Source: JASDSY01 sp041441465
Lineage (GTDB): Bacteria > Muiribacteriota > UBA9980
Direction: 5' to 3'
Length of the DNA stretch: 64,000 nt
Assembly: GCA_041441465.1 (NCBI GenBank)
Contig: JASDSY010000004.1
Span: 1 to 64,000, forward strand
A program made the position numbers and the translations under genes. Under the pieces are notes generated by a model, which was not told where the DNA came from, made no database searches, and saw only the letters and a program-made list of their open reading frames with translations. This document shows, piece after piece, positions 50,166 through 58,020 of this stretch. Each line of letters begins with the position of its first letter. Position 1 is the stretch's first letter.

Positions 50166-50576
50166 ATGAAAAAGATATTAATTGCAAGTGATGATAATAT
50201 ATTGCTCGGTTCGATGAAAGAAACTTTTACTAAAGCCGGCTTTACTGTTGAAACAGCTGAAACTGGAGCTATTGCCCTTGAAAAATTTAATTCGGTAAAT
50301 CCTGATCTTTTAATAACCGACCTTGTTATGGAAACTTTTGATGCGGGTTTTTTACTTTCATACAGAATTAAAAAACTTAAAGCTGAGTTCCCTATAATAA
50401 TGATTTCAGGCATTAACCAGGATTCTCACCTGAATTTTGAGCTCGAGGAAAAAAATAAAAAATGGATGAATGTTGACGCTTTTTACAATAAACCCGTCAA
50501 TATGACAAACCTTATTGAAAAAGTAAAAGGTTTTTTACATATTAAAACAAGCAAAGCTCACGGTCACGCTCATTAA
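50166..50576 (+). CDS. Stand-alone receiver (CheY-like) protein of the hydrogenase operon
   Basis: A 136-residue single-domain response regulator, 3 nt behind hydA. It has the acidic pair Asp9-Asp10, the phospho-acceptor Asp52 (Leu-Leu-Ile-Thr-Asp-Leu), Ser81 and Lys109 (Tyr-Asn-Lys-Pro) in the standard places. There is no output domain; the last residues are His/Ala-rich (Ala-His-Gly-His-Ala-His), a feature also seen at the end of the Rex-HydC protein. No histidine kinase is in the window. Location in the operon suggests that it modulates the hydrogenase or its expression; that is inference. Confidence 0.9.
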   Translation: MKKILIASDDNILLGSMKETFTKAGFTVETAETGAIALEKFNSVNPDLLITDLVMETFDAGFLLSYRIKKLKAEFPIIMISGINQDSHLNFELEEKNKKWMNVDAFYNKPVNMTNLIEKVKGFLHIKTSKAHGHAH

Positions 50577-50608
50577 TTTATAATGTAAAAAATAGGTTAA
50601 ATAGCATA

Positions 50609-50645
50609 AGAGAGGTTGGAATAAAATCCGGCCTCTCTTTTTTTG
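50609..50645 (+). terminator. Terminator of the hydrogenase operon
   Basis: AGAGAGGTTGGA (50609-50620) pairs with TCCGGCCTCTCT (50627-50638), including two G-U pairs, with a 6-nt loop and a T-run. Confidence 0.9.
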
Positions 50646-50828
50646 TTTATTTCGTAATGCTTATAATTTTGACCGAACGCCGGCTGGATAAAATTTAAAT
50701 AAAGATATATAAGTAAAATATAGAATACTATTTTATATTTTAATGTTATATTAAAATCTTGAAATATATTGATATAATGATAAATTGAATTATAGATAAA
50801 AAAATATCTATTTATTGTTTGATTTTAA

Positions 50829-50856
50829 TTGCAAAAAATAAAATTAATGGTATAAT
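50829..50856 (+). promoter_or_regulatory. Promoter of hydF
   Basis: TTGCAA (50829-50834), 16-bp spacer, TATAAT (50851-50856), predicting a leader of about 120 nt. The remaining AT-rich gap (50646-50828) shows nothing else convincing. Confidence 0.6.
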
Positions 50857-50983
50857 ATAAAAAATGTAATTTTACAGCGGATTATTATATATTAAAAATT
50901 CATGCTTTTATTTGATTTTATTGTCGAATGTGTGCCGGCTGGCATTGAATTTTAGATATATTTATTTTTTACGGAGGTTTTAT

Positions 50984-52210
50984 ATGTCAGGATTAAATCA
51001 GACGCCGAATTCAAACAGGCTGCATATAGCTATATTCGGAAAGCGTAATGTCGGCAAATCGAGCCTGATAAACGCAATTACGAATCAGGATATTGCCATA
51101 GTATCTGAACATGCCGGAACTACGACAGATCCGGTTTATAAGGCCATGGAAATCCTGCCTATAGGTCCTGTAGTTATAATCGATACGGCCGGAATTGACG
51201 ATACCGGCGCTCTCGGTGAGCTGCGCGTCCAAAAAAGCATGGAAGTTATAAAGAAAACCGACATCGCTCTTGTAGTTGTAACTGCGGCCGGATTGAGCGA
51301 ATATGACAATGAAATTATTAAAACTCTTACTGAAAATAAAATTGAGCATATAATAGTTATAAATAAAATCGATGAAAATAAACCGGATGATGAGTTTTTA
51401 AAAAAATTAAAAGACGCCGGCAATAAAGTTATCATGGTGAGCGCACTTCAAAAAGAAGGAATAACAGAACTTAAGCAGGCCGTAATTAAATATAGCCCTA
51501 AAAGCTTCGAACAGCCTTCCATTCTTGGCGACCTGATCAAACCGGGCGATACCGTAGTTCTTGTCATACCCATAGATACCGGAATGCCGAAAGGGCGTCT
51601 GATACTGCCGCAGGTACAGACCATACGCGATATTCTCGACAGCGACGCACTTACTTACATTACCAAGGAGCGCGAATTACGCTGGGCAATTTCAAATCTC
51701 AAACAGCCGCCGAAGCTCGTGGTCACTGATTCCCAGGCTTTTTTGAAAGTATCGGCGGATACGCCGCAGGATATAATGCTGACATCTTTTTCAATACTGT
51801 TCGCGCGTTATAAAGGTGATCTTATGTCGCTTGTAAAAGGCGCGAAAGCCCTTAAAAATTTAAAACCCGGCGACCGGGTGCTTATCGCCGAGTCATGCAC
51901 ACATCACCAGCAGCCTGACGATATAGGCCGCGTGAAACTGCCGCGCTGGATAAGGCAGCATATCGAGGAAAAAGTCGAATTTGATTTTTATTCGGGCTGT
52001 AATTATCCTAAAAATCTCAGGGATTATAAAGTCGTAATTCATTGCGCTGGCTGCATGTTAAATCGCAAGGAGATGCTTTCAAGGATTGAAGCCTCGCTTG
52101 AACAGGAAGTGCCGATAGTGAATTACGGCGTCGCAATTGCCTGCATTCACGGTATTTTAGAACGGGCTCTCAAGCCTTTTCCTGAAGTTTATGCTGAGTG
52201 GATCGATTGA
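50984..52210 (+). CDS. hydF: HydF, [FeFe]-hydrogenase maturation GTPase
   Basis: Start at the ATG at 50984 (408 residues), 6 nt after CGGAGG; an in-frame TTG at 50912 adds residues with no ribosome site. The N-terminal Era-like GTPase has the P-loop Gly-Lys-Arg-Asn-Val-Gly-Lys-Ser-Ser (19-27), Asp-Thr-Ala-Gly-Ile (about 68-72) and Asn-Lys-Ile-Asp (about 127-130). The C-terminal part carries the [4Fe-4S] site: Glu-Ser-Cys-Thr-His-His and, further on, His-Cys-Ala-Gly-Cys-Met. HydF is the scaffold on which HydE and HydG assemble the di-iron subcluster before transfer to HydA. HydE and HydG are not in the window. It has its own promoter just behind the hydrogenase operon. Confidence 0.96.
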   Translation: MSGLNQTPNSNRLHIAIFGKRNVGKSSLINAITNQDIAIVSEHAGTTTDPVYKAMEILPIGPVVIIDTAGIDDTGALGELRVQKSMEVIKKTDIALVVVTAAGLSEYDNEIIKTLTENKIEHIIVINKIDENKPDDEFLKKLKDAGNKVIMVSALQKEGITELKQAVIKYSPKSFEQPSILGDLIKPGDTVVLVIPIDTGMPKGRLILPQVQTIRDILDSDALTYITKERELRWAISNLKQPPKLVVTDSQAFLKVSADTPQDIMLTSFSILFARYKGDLMSLVKGAKALKNLKPGDRVLIAESCTHHQQPDDIGRVKLPRWIRQHIEEKVEFDFYSGCNYPKNLRDYKVVIHCAGCMLNRKEMLSRIEASLEQEVPIVNYGVAIACIHGILERALKPFPEVYAEWID

Positions 52211-52277
52211 TAAAAAAAAATATATTCAGTTTAAAGTATTTTATGGCTGGAATAAAATAATTCTTTAAATGATATTG

Positions 52278-52339
52278 AAAAATACTATAAAATACTATAA
52301 AATACTATAAAATGATTTAAAATCAATTTAAATCATTTT
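52278..52339 (+). promoter_or_regulatory. Decamer tandem repeat and 13-bp inverted repeat before ugd
   Basis: Three to four copies of the 10-bp unit AAATACTATA (52279-52312) run into a perfect inverted repeat, AAAATGATTTAAA (52309-52321) and TTTAAATCATTTT (52327-52339), 24 nt before the ugd start. Each decamer junction creates a TATAAAAT-like -10 box. It looks like a control region, possibly an operator, but has no known counterpart. Confidence 0.55.
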
Positions 52340-52362
52340 AATTTTTAAAAGAGGTTAATAAT

Positions 52363-53685
52363 ATGAAAATTTCCGTAATCGGAACTGGATATGTAGGTCT
52401 TGTCACGGGAACATGTTTCGCTGATATGGGAAATGACGTTATATGCGTCGATATCGACGAGAAAAAAATTGAAAACTTAAAAAACGGAATTATTCCGATA
52501 TATGAACCAGGGCTTGAGGAGATGGTGAAAAGAAATCACAAAGAAGAAAGACTTAATTTTACTACCGATTTGAAAGATGCGGTTGAAAAATCGCTGTTTT
52601 GCTTTATCGCGGTCGGCACGCCTCCTGGTGAAGACGGCAGCGCTGACTTAAAACATGTTTTGAGCGTGGCATCGGGAATCGGAAAATATATGAACGGCTA
52701 TAAAATCATAGTCGATAAATCCACTGTTCCTGTCGGGACGGCCGAGAAGGTAAAGGAAGCGGTAAAAAGGGAGCTTAATTCGCGCGGCGTAAATCTTGAA
52801 TTCGATATAGTGTCGAACCCGGAGTTTTTGAAAGAAGGCGCGGCTATCGAGGATTTCATGAAGCCGGACCGCGTCGTCGTCGGCACCGATAATGTGCGCA
52901 CTGCCGAATTAATGAAGGAACTTTACGCGCCGTTTATGCGCAATAACTTCAGGGTCATTACAATGGATATAAAAAGCGCTGAAATTACTAAATATGCGGC
53001 AAACTGCATGCTTGCTACAAGAATATCTTTTATGAATGAAATAGCCAATATTTGCGATATTTGCGGTGCTGATGTCGATATGGTCCGCCAGGGAATAGGT
53101 TCCGATACAAGAATCGGACATAAATTCCTTTTTCCGGGTGTTGGCTACGGCGGCAGCTGCTTTCCGAAAGATATAAAAGCTTTGATAAAAACATCTGAGG
53201 AGCTGAAATATGATTCGAAAGTGCTTAAGGCCGTTGAAGACGTCAATGAAGCGCAGAAAAAAATAATGGCGAATAAGATATTAAAGCATTTTAATGGTGA
53301 TGTTAAAGGTAAAACATTTGCTGTATGGGGCCTTTCATTTAAGCCTAAAACCGACGATATGCGCGAGGCGCCGTCGCTTGTAATAATTGATAACCTTATT
53401 AAAAATGGCGCAAAAATCCAGGCATTCGATCCCGAGGCAATGAAAGAGGCAAAAAAAATACTTCCGGAAAGCGAAACCGTTAAATATTTCGATAATTCAT
53501 ATAAAGCTTTAAGCGGCGCTGATGCCGTAGTTCTTGTCACCGAATGGGGCGCATTTCGCGAGCCTGATTTCGATAAAATGAAGGGCCTTATGAAAGGGAA
53601 TGTGATATTTGACGGCAGGAACCAGTATAATCCTAAAATTGTCCGCGAAAAAGGTTTTATTTATTATTCAATAGGAAGACCGTAA
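52363..53685 (+). CDS. ugd: UDP-glucose 6-dehydrogenase
   Basis: A 440-residue protein behind AGAGG. The NAD site Gly-Thr-Gly-Tyr-Val-Gly-Leu-Val (7-14) opens the protein, Val-Asp-Ile-Asp follows near 35, and the active-site Cys is Cys266 in Gly-Val-Gly-Tyr-Gly-Gly-Ser-Cys-Phe-Pro-Lys-Asp. Lys-Pro-Lys-Thr-Asp-Asp-Met-Arg (about 328-335) and a C-terminal UDP-binding domain with Trp-Gly-Ala-Phe-Arg complete the family pattern. It oxidises UDP-glucose to UDP-glucuronate for capsule, exopolysaccharide or LPS. Length is normal. It forms a single-gene unit with an unusual upstream region and a good terminator. Confidence 0.96.
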   Translation: MKISVIGTGYVGLVTGTCFADMGNDVICVDIDEKKIENLKNGIIPIYEPGLEEMVKRNHKEERLNFTTDLKDAVEKSLFCFIAVGTPPGEDGSADLKHVLSVASGIGKYMNGYKIIVDKSTVPVGTAEKVKEAVKRELNSRGVNLEFDIVSNPEFLKEGAAIEDFMKPDRVVVGTDNVRTAELMKELYAPFMRNNFRVITMDIKSAEITKYAANCMLATRISFMNEIANICDICGADVDMVRQGIGSDTRIGHKFLFPGVGYGGSCFPKDIKALIKTSEELKYDSKVLKAVEDVNEAQKKIMANKILKHFNGDVKGKTFAVWGLSFKPKTDDMREAPSLVIIDNLIKNGAKIQAFDPEAMKEAKKILPESETVKYFDNSYKALSGADAVVLVTEWGAFREPDFDKMKGLMKGNVIFDGRNQYNPKIVREKGFIYYSIGRP

Positions 53686-53714
53686 ATAAGATAAAAATAA
53701 TCAAAGCGTATGAT

Positions 53715-53764
53715 AAAAAAGAGACTGTCTAGAAAGGTGACTTTCAAAACGGTCTCTTTTTTTA
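53715..53764. terminator. Bidirectional terminator after ugd
   Basis: AAAAAAGAGAC pairs with GTCTCTTTTTTT, with an inner GAAAG/CTTTC hairpin. It separates ugd from the convergent MBL-fold gene. Confidence 0.88.
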
Positions 53765-53899
53765 TGCTATTTAAATTTTAACTGAAGGGCTATGTATATT
53801 TTTTTGCACCTATATATGCTGTTTCAAATTTTATCATTTATCTCCGACGGATGATATCATACGTAAAGGTCCATTGCGATATTTGCAAAAGCCCGGTTT

Positions 53900-54991
53900 T
53901 TATAACGCATGCGTCAATCCTTCGTAGCCTAATATTATTTCAAGTTTTTTGCCTTCGTTTTCCTTTAATTTCAATTGCCCGTCCCTGAAAATGAGCGAAC
54001 GTTCATATAGTTTTTCGAGCTGGAAATCGTCGCGAAACGGTTCGTGATGGCCGAGCACTAAAGTGGAAACATTGGCCGCGAGAGCGTTTTTTATTCCCCA
54101 TTCGTATGTGCTGTGGCCCCAGTCGAATTTTGTAAGCGCGCCGGTAAGGCATTTAGGATCGCCGCCTTTATATTCTTCCGGCAGGTATTGCGTGTCGTAA
54201 TATAAAACATCGGCATTTTGAGCTAATTTTATGAGGCGCGGATCGGGAGAATCTTTATGTTCGGTGTCGGTCGCGCAGACAAATTTTTTTCCGTTGTTTT
54301 CGACTGAATAAGCGAAAACAGAGTCTGGATGGGTTAATTCCTGGTAGCATATAGTGGCGTTTCCGATTTTCATAGGACCCGGTTCCAGCCTGCCAAGTTC
54401 CATGCAATTTTTGCTGCAAGGCATATCGTCCCAGACTACAGGAAAATTAGGATATTCCTGCTGGCCGGCGAGAACTTCCGAAAGTCTCTGAGTCGTGTTT
54501 CTTTTTCCGTAAAATTGTATGTTGACTTTCATAGGGCCGGGTAAAAATCCAGGCGCGAAGAAAGGGAACCCTTGTAAATGGTCCCAGTGGTAATGCGTAA
54601 AAAACAGGTGAAGGTCTTTTTCAAATTCTTTTATAGTATTTAACGGATTTAAAGTCTTAATTGAAAATAGGCGGCCAAGTAATGTTTTGCCGAGCGATCT
54701 GGCGCCTGTTCCGGCGTCTATCATTATGAGAGGAGAATCTTTTACCTGTATCTCGATGCAGGTGGTGTCGCCGCCGTATGTGCCTGATAATGATTTTGGG
54801 AGCGAGTCAAGGTAATCGGAAATTTTTTTAGGGTCAGGTTCGCCGCCGAAAAGTTTTTCAATTCCGCCGTCCTTTATTATACGCTGAATTAGTTCTATTT
54901 CTTTGGCTTTTATCTGTTCTATAGTGAGCGGCGCAGGAATGCTTCCGCGCACTCCCCAGTATTTAACGATCATTGAATTGCTTTCAGCCAT
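53900..54991 (-). CDS. MBL-fold (metallo-beta-lactamase superfamily) hydrolase
   Basis: A 363-residue cytoplasmic protein with an AAGGCGG ribosome site. It starts Lys-Tyr-Trp-Gly-Val-Arg-Gly-Ser-Ile-Pro-Ala-Pro, typical of a phosphodiesterase-like branch of the superfamily. Gly-Gly-Asp-Thr-Thr-Cys-Ile-Glu and Ile-Asp-Ala-Gly-Thr-Gly precede the metal motif His133-Tyr-His135-Trp-Asp137-His138; later ligands appear to be His (Thr-His-Pro-Asp-Ser, near 218), Asp (Ala-Thr-Asp-Thr-Glu-His, near 242) and His (Leu-Gly-His-His-Glu-Pro, near 318). About residues 25-70 are a helical insertion in the first strand region. Substrate unknown; RNA or cyclic nucleotide phosphodiesters are possible given the family. 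Confidence 0.85.
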   Translation of the reverse strand: MAESNSMIVKYWGVRGSIPAPLTIEQIKAKEIELIQRIIKDGGIEKLFGGEPDPKKISDYLDSLPKSLSGTYGGDTTCIEIQVKDSPLIMIDAGTGARSLGKTLLGRLFSIKTLNPLNTIKEFEKDLHLFFTHYHWDHLQGFPFFAPGFLPGPMKVNIQFYGKRNTTQRLSEVLAGQQEYPNFPVVWDDMPCSKNCMELGRLEPGPMKIGNATICYQELTHPDSVFAYSVENNGKKFVCATDTEHKDSPDPRLIKLAQNADVLYYDTQYLPEEYKGGDPKCLTGALTKFDWGHSTYEWGIKNALAANVSTLVLGHHEPFRDDFQLEKLYERSLIFRDGQLKLKENEGKKLEIILGYEGLTHAL

Positions 54992-55041
54992 ATTTTAACC
55001 GCCTTTTTAAATATTTTACGTAAATAAATAATAATATAATA

Positions 55042-55070
55042 ATTTTAATTATTAATACCATAATTGTCAA
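55042..55070 (-). promoter_or_regulatory. Promoter of the MBL-fold gene
   Basis: Minus strand: TTGACA (55070 to 55065), 17-bp spacer, TAAAAT (55047 to 55042). It begins just beyond the terminal GC-rich hairpin of R1 copy 2. Confidence 0.75.
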
Positions 55071-55094
55071 GTTAAATTTAACAGGGCATTTTGT

Positions 55095-55585
55095 GCGGGG
55101 GACACAAAGGGTTGATAACCCTTTGATTTCCCCCGCGCCCCCTTTTTAATCCCGGCTATATCTACCGTTATTTTTTGTGATACTGTCGTTTGATTTTGTT
55201 ATTTTATGTATTAGTTACATCGACCGCTTTGCGTTCGATGTAACATGGCAATCGCGGCCTCCATCGCTTTAATTATACTATATTTTTAGTTTTGTTCGGC
55301 CGCGACAGAACATTATCAGGTAATTTGACGAGCAGGCGCAGAGGCCTGCCTGGAGTTTTCCTGCGGCACGTGAAACGCGTGTTAACAAGTTATTTTTCAT
55401 TTGGTCTAACACATAAATATAATTTTGAATATATAATAAATACCTTAGCCGCCCCCTTATACTAAACCTAACATTCAAAAGAATGTAAAGCTGCATAAAG
55501 TTTTTTCAAAAACTAACGCATCCTAATCCCAAAGCGCATTTGTGGTAGAAGGTTTGGCACCAAATGAGCGAGAAAAAAGTTTTTT
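55095..55585 (-). repeat. Large structured repeat R1, copy 2 (uninterrupted)
   Basis: About 490 bp matching 41082-41694 in inverted orientation, without the 134-bp insertion. Read on the minus strand it holds the same hairpins in the same order, including GTTACATCGA/TCGATGTAAC (55214-55244) and the terminal GCGGGGGA..CAAAGGGTT / AACCCTTTG..TCCCCCGC. It fills most of the 620-bp gap between the TPR gene and the MBL-fold gene. As in copy 1, it follows the 3' end of a gene read in the same direction. Confidence 0.9.
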
Positions 55586-55611
55586 ATTAATTTTTAATTA
55601 TGAAATTCAGG

Positions 55612-56391
55612 TTATTTAATGATATTAATCAAATTGTTGAAAAGTTTTGTGTCGATGAGTTTTAGCGCATCTTTTGATTTTTCGGTTTCAACCGTGTTTT
55701 TCAAATTATACGAATTCAGCGCGTGTATGAAGATAGCTTCGGCGTTTTCCTGTTCGGATTGCATGAATTTTTTTATATACTCTTCGGAATCGCTGAATTT
55801 ATTGAGCTTATATAATGAAAATGCCGTGTAAAAATATAATTCAGGCAATTTTTTTTGAGCGGCCGCCGCTTTTAAATAATCGATTGAGTCTTCGTAATTT
55901 TCTTTAAAATATTTGATGTAAGCCGTATTTAAGAGTATGTAAAATGAATCTGGATCGGTAAGGGCCGCTTTTCTTAAATCAAATTCAATATCATTTATTG
56001 CATTGTTTAATTCCAGGTTTATTTCGCCGGTATATGACGGTAATTTGATATTTTTGAAACCGGTTTCTGCGTTATAATTATTAAGAAACTCGTTTGTCCT
56101 TATATGAACGGCCGTTTCAATGGCTGCCGCTGCGTCTTCGTAACGGCCTAATTTTATATTAGCGGCGAAAATAAAAAAGTATGATTCGATTTGATTTTCT
56201 GAAATCCCGGCGTATTTCTGAAAATTATCGAGCGCTTTTTTAAATTCCAGGTTTTTATAATAGCCGATACCGTTTTTTAAAAAGATTTCATGAGATTCTA
56301 AAACATAATTTTGGCCTGTATTGCCCGTTTTATATGTAATAACAAGCGATATTAAAATTAAAATTATATAAATTGAATTTTTTATTCTCAT
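55612..56391 (-). CDS. Membrane-anchored TPR protein
   Basis: A 259-residue protein. An N-terminal hydrophobic segment (about 5-20) anchors or exports it. The rest is a run of tetratricopeptide helices (for example Ala-Leu-Asp-Asn-Phe-Gln-Lys-Tyr-Ala, Tyr-Ile-Lys-Tyr-Phe-Lys-Glu-Asn-Tyr-Glu-Asp-Ser-Ile-Asp-Tyr-Leu and Tyr-Thr-Ala-Phe-Ser-Leu-Tyr-Lys-Leu-Asn-Lys-Phe-Ser-Asp-Ser-Glu-Glu-Tyr). A protein-interaction role is expected; no partner is indicated. It follows aspA by 12 nt and is probably co-transcribed with it. R1 copy 2 begins 26 nt beyond its stop. Confidence 0.78.
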   Translation of the reverse strand: MRIKNSIYIILILISLVITYKTGNTGQNYVLESHEIFLKNGIGYYKNLEFKKALDNFQKYAGISENQIESYFFIFAANIKLGRYEDAAAAIETAVHIRTNEFLNNYNAETGFKNIKLPSYTGEINLELNNAINDIEFDLRKAALTDPDSFYILLNTAYIKYFKENYEDSIDYLKAAAAQKKLPELYFYTAFSLYKLNKFSDSEEYIKKFMQSEQENAEAIFIHALNSYNLKNTVETEKSKDALKLIDTKLFNNLINIIK

Positions 56392-56403
56392 AAAAATAAA
56401 ACT

Positions 56404-57777
56404 CTAATTTTTAGAGGTGTTTTCATTGAATATTTTTTCGAAATCGTCAGCTGTCATGAGATTTTTTTCTATAATAAGTTCTTTATATGATTTTCCGGTT
56501 TTGAATGATTCCTGAAGAATTTCAGTAAGCTTTTCATATCCTATTTTATCTATGAAGATGGAGGCGTGCGACCAGCTGGATTCAATATATTTACGGCATC
56601 TTTCACGGTTTGCCCTGATTCCTTTTATTACCTTTTGCTCGAAGAATTTAATTCCGTCTCTTAATATTTCGAGGTTTTCAAGTATGCAGTCGGCCACTAA
56701 GGGCAGCATCGGGTTTAATTCGAATTCGCCGTCAGCGCATGCCATTGCGACTGAAAGGTCGTTAGCCATTATCTTATAATATATTTGTTTTATGAATTCG
56801 GCTCCGACGGGATTTACTTTTGCCGGCATAATAGTAGAACCAGGCTGCAGGGGCGGCAGGAATATTTCCGATAATCCCGAGTTAGGCCCCGAATCCATAA
56901 GTCTTAAATCGTTAGATATTTTTTTCAAATTTACGGCAAGCGATTTTAGCAGCCCGGATATTTCGACAAATGCGTCTAAATTTTGCGTATTATCTATCAG
57001 GTTTTCGGCGCGCGCAAGGCCGAATCCGGTAAGTTTCTGAAGCTCGTCGGTTACGTAAAATTTATATTTTTGGCATGCGCCGACTCCCGTACCGATTGCC
57101 GTGCCGCCTATATTTATCTGGCGTATGCGTTCCTCGCATTTATAAAGGCGCCATCTGTCTCTTGAGATAGCTTCAGCGTAGGCGCCGAATTCCTGGCCGA
57201 GCGTGACCGGTACGGCGTCTTTAAGCTGTGTCCGCCCGATTTTGAATACGTCAGCGAATTCATGCTCTTTTTCCTGAAGCGCTGCCTGAAGCTGCATAAT
57301 GTTATCTATAAGTTCGCGTAATACTTTAATTATCGCGATTTTAACCGCTGTCGGGAATGTGTCGTTAGTCGATTGTGACATGTTTACGTCTTCTATCGGA
57401 TGAAGTTTTTCATATTCGCCTTTATTGTATCCAAGTCCAATCAGAGCGATATTCGCGATTACTTCGTTTAAATTCATGTTTATCGACGTACCGGCGCCGC
57501 CCTGCATTGCAGGCAACACGAAACTTTCATCATATTTTCCGTCACATATATCGTCGCATGCATTGACTATGGCGTTTTTCTTAGTTTCGTCAAGTTTTTT
57601 CGCTTTGTAATTGGCGATTGCGCATGCTTTTTTTGTAATCGCGTACGCTTTTATGATTTCGATATTCACTTTTTTGTAATTTATTCTGAAGTTATTGAAT
57701 GCGCGCTGCGTTTGGACGCCGTAATATGCTGAATCGTCAATTTCTAAAACGCCGAGCAAATCATGCTCTGTTCTCAT
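56404..57777 (-). CDS. aspA: Aspartate ammonia-lyase (class II fumarase superfamily)
   Basis: A 457-residue enzyme with CGAGG before the ATG. The opening Arg-Thr-Glu-His-Asp-Leu-Leu-Gly ... Ala-Tyr-Tyr-Gly-Val-Gln-Thr-Gln-Arg-Ala is typical of aspartase. The superfamily signature is Gly313-Ser314-Thr-Ile-Met317-Pro-Ala-Lys-Val-Asn-Pro-Val, with the catalytic Ser314 in the flexible loop; Thr-Asn-Asp-Thr-Phe-Pro-Thr (about 138-144) binds substrate. The C-terminal domain ends with Leu-Met-Thr-Ala-Asp-Asp-Phe-Glu. It converts aspartate to fumarate and ammonia, feeding amino-acid fermentation. Fumarase is the alternative, but the N-terminal motif and overall length favour aspartase. Confidence 0.9.
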   Translation of the reverse strand: MRTEHDLLGVLEIDDSAYYGVQTQRAFNNFRINYKKVNIEIIKAYAITKKACAIANYKAKKLDETKKNAIVNACDDICDGKYDESFVLPAMQGGAGTSINMNLNEVIANIALIGLGYNKGEYEKLHPIEDVNMSQSTNDTFPTAVKIAIIKVLRELIDNIMQLQAALQEKEHEFADVFKIGRTQLKDAVPVTLGQEFGAYAEAISRDRWRLYKCEERIRQINIGGTAIGTGVGACQKYKFYVTDELQKLTGFGLARAENLIDNTQNLDAFVEISGLLKSLAVNLKKISNDLRLMDSGPNSGLSEIFLPPLQPGSTIMPAKVNPVGAEFIKQIYYKIMANDLSVAMACADGEFELNPMLPLVADCILENLEILRDGIKFFEQKVIKGIRANRERCRKYIESSWSHASIFIDKIGYEKLTEILQESFKTGKSYKELIIEKNLMTADDFEKIFNENTSKN

Positions 57778-57910
57778 TTTTTACCTCGATTTATGCTTGT
57801 GATAAATTTATTTAAATAATAAAAATATAAATTAAAAAACAAATTTTGGGTAATATGTTTATGGCGTGATGATATATTTTTTGTTTATTGAGCCATTTTT
57901 TATTGTATTG

Positions 57911-57968
57911 CGGCAATCGAACGAGGCAAAGTAATTTGAATAATTTTACTATTGCAGCGTTCGATTGA
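57911..57968. repeat. Isolated hairpin related to the R1 hairpin
   Basis: CAATCGAACG (57914-57923) pairs perfectly with CGTTCGATTG (57958-57967); the interior (GCAAAGTAA with TTACTATTGC) continues the stem with a bulge. The ATCGAACG...GCAGCG.TCGAT core resembles the R1 hairpin at 41548-41578. It lies in the 243-bp gap between ddl and aspA. Confidence 0.6.
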
Positions 57969-58020
57969 ATAAAAATTCAGTTGAAATTTTAACTAAAAAT
58001 TTATTGAGTTATGATTTTAA

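Noticed and set aside
52278..52316. Tandem 10-bp repeats considered as a CRISPR array
   Set aside because: Units are contiguous with no spacers and no cas genes are present; no CRISPR array was seen anywhere in the window.
55278..55496. 72-codon open frame on the minus strand of R1 copy 2
   Set aside because: Same reasoning as for copy 1: no ribosome site, variable N-terminus, and sequence constrained by stem pairing.
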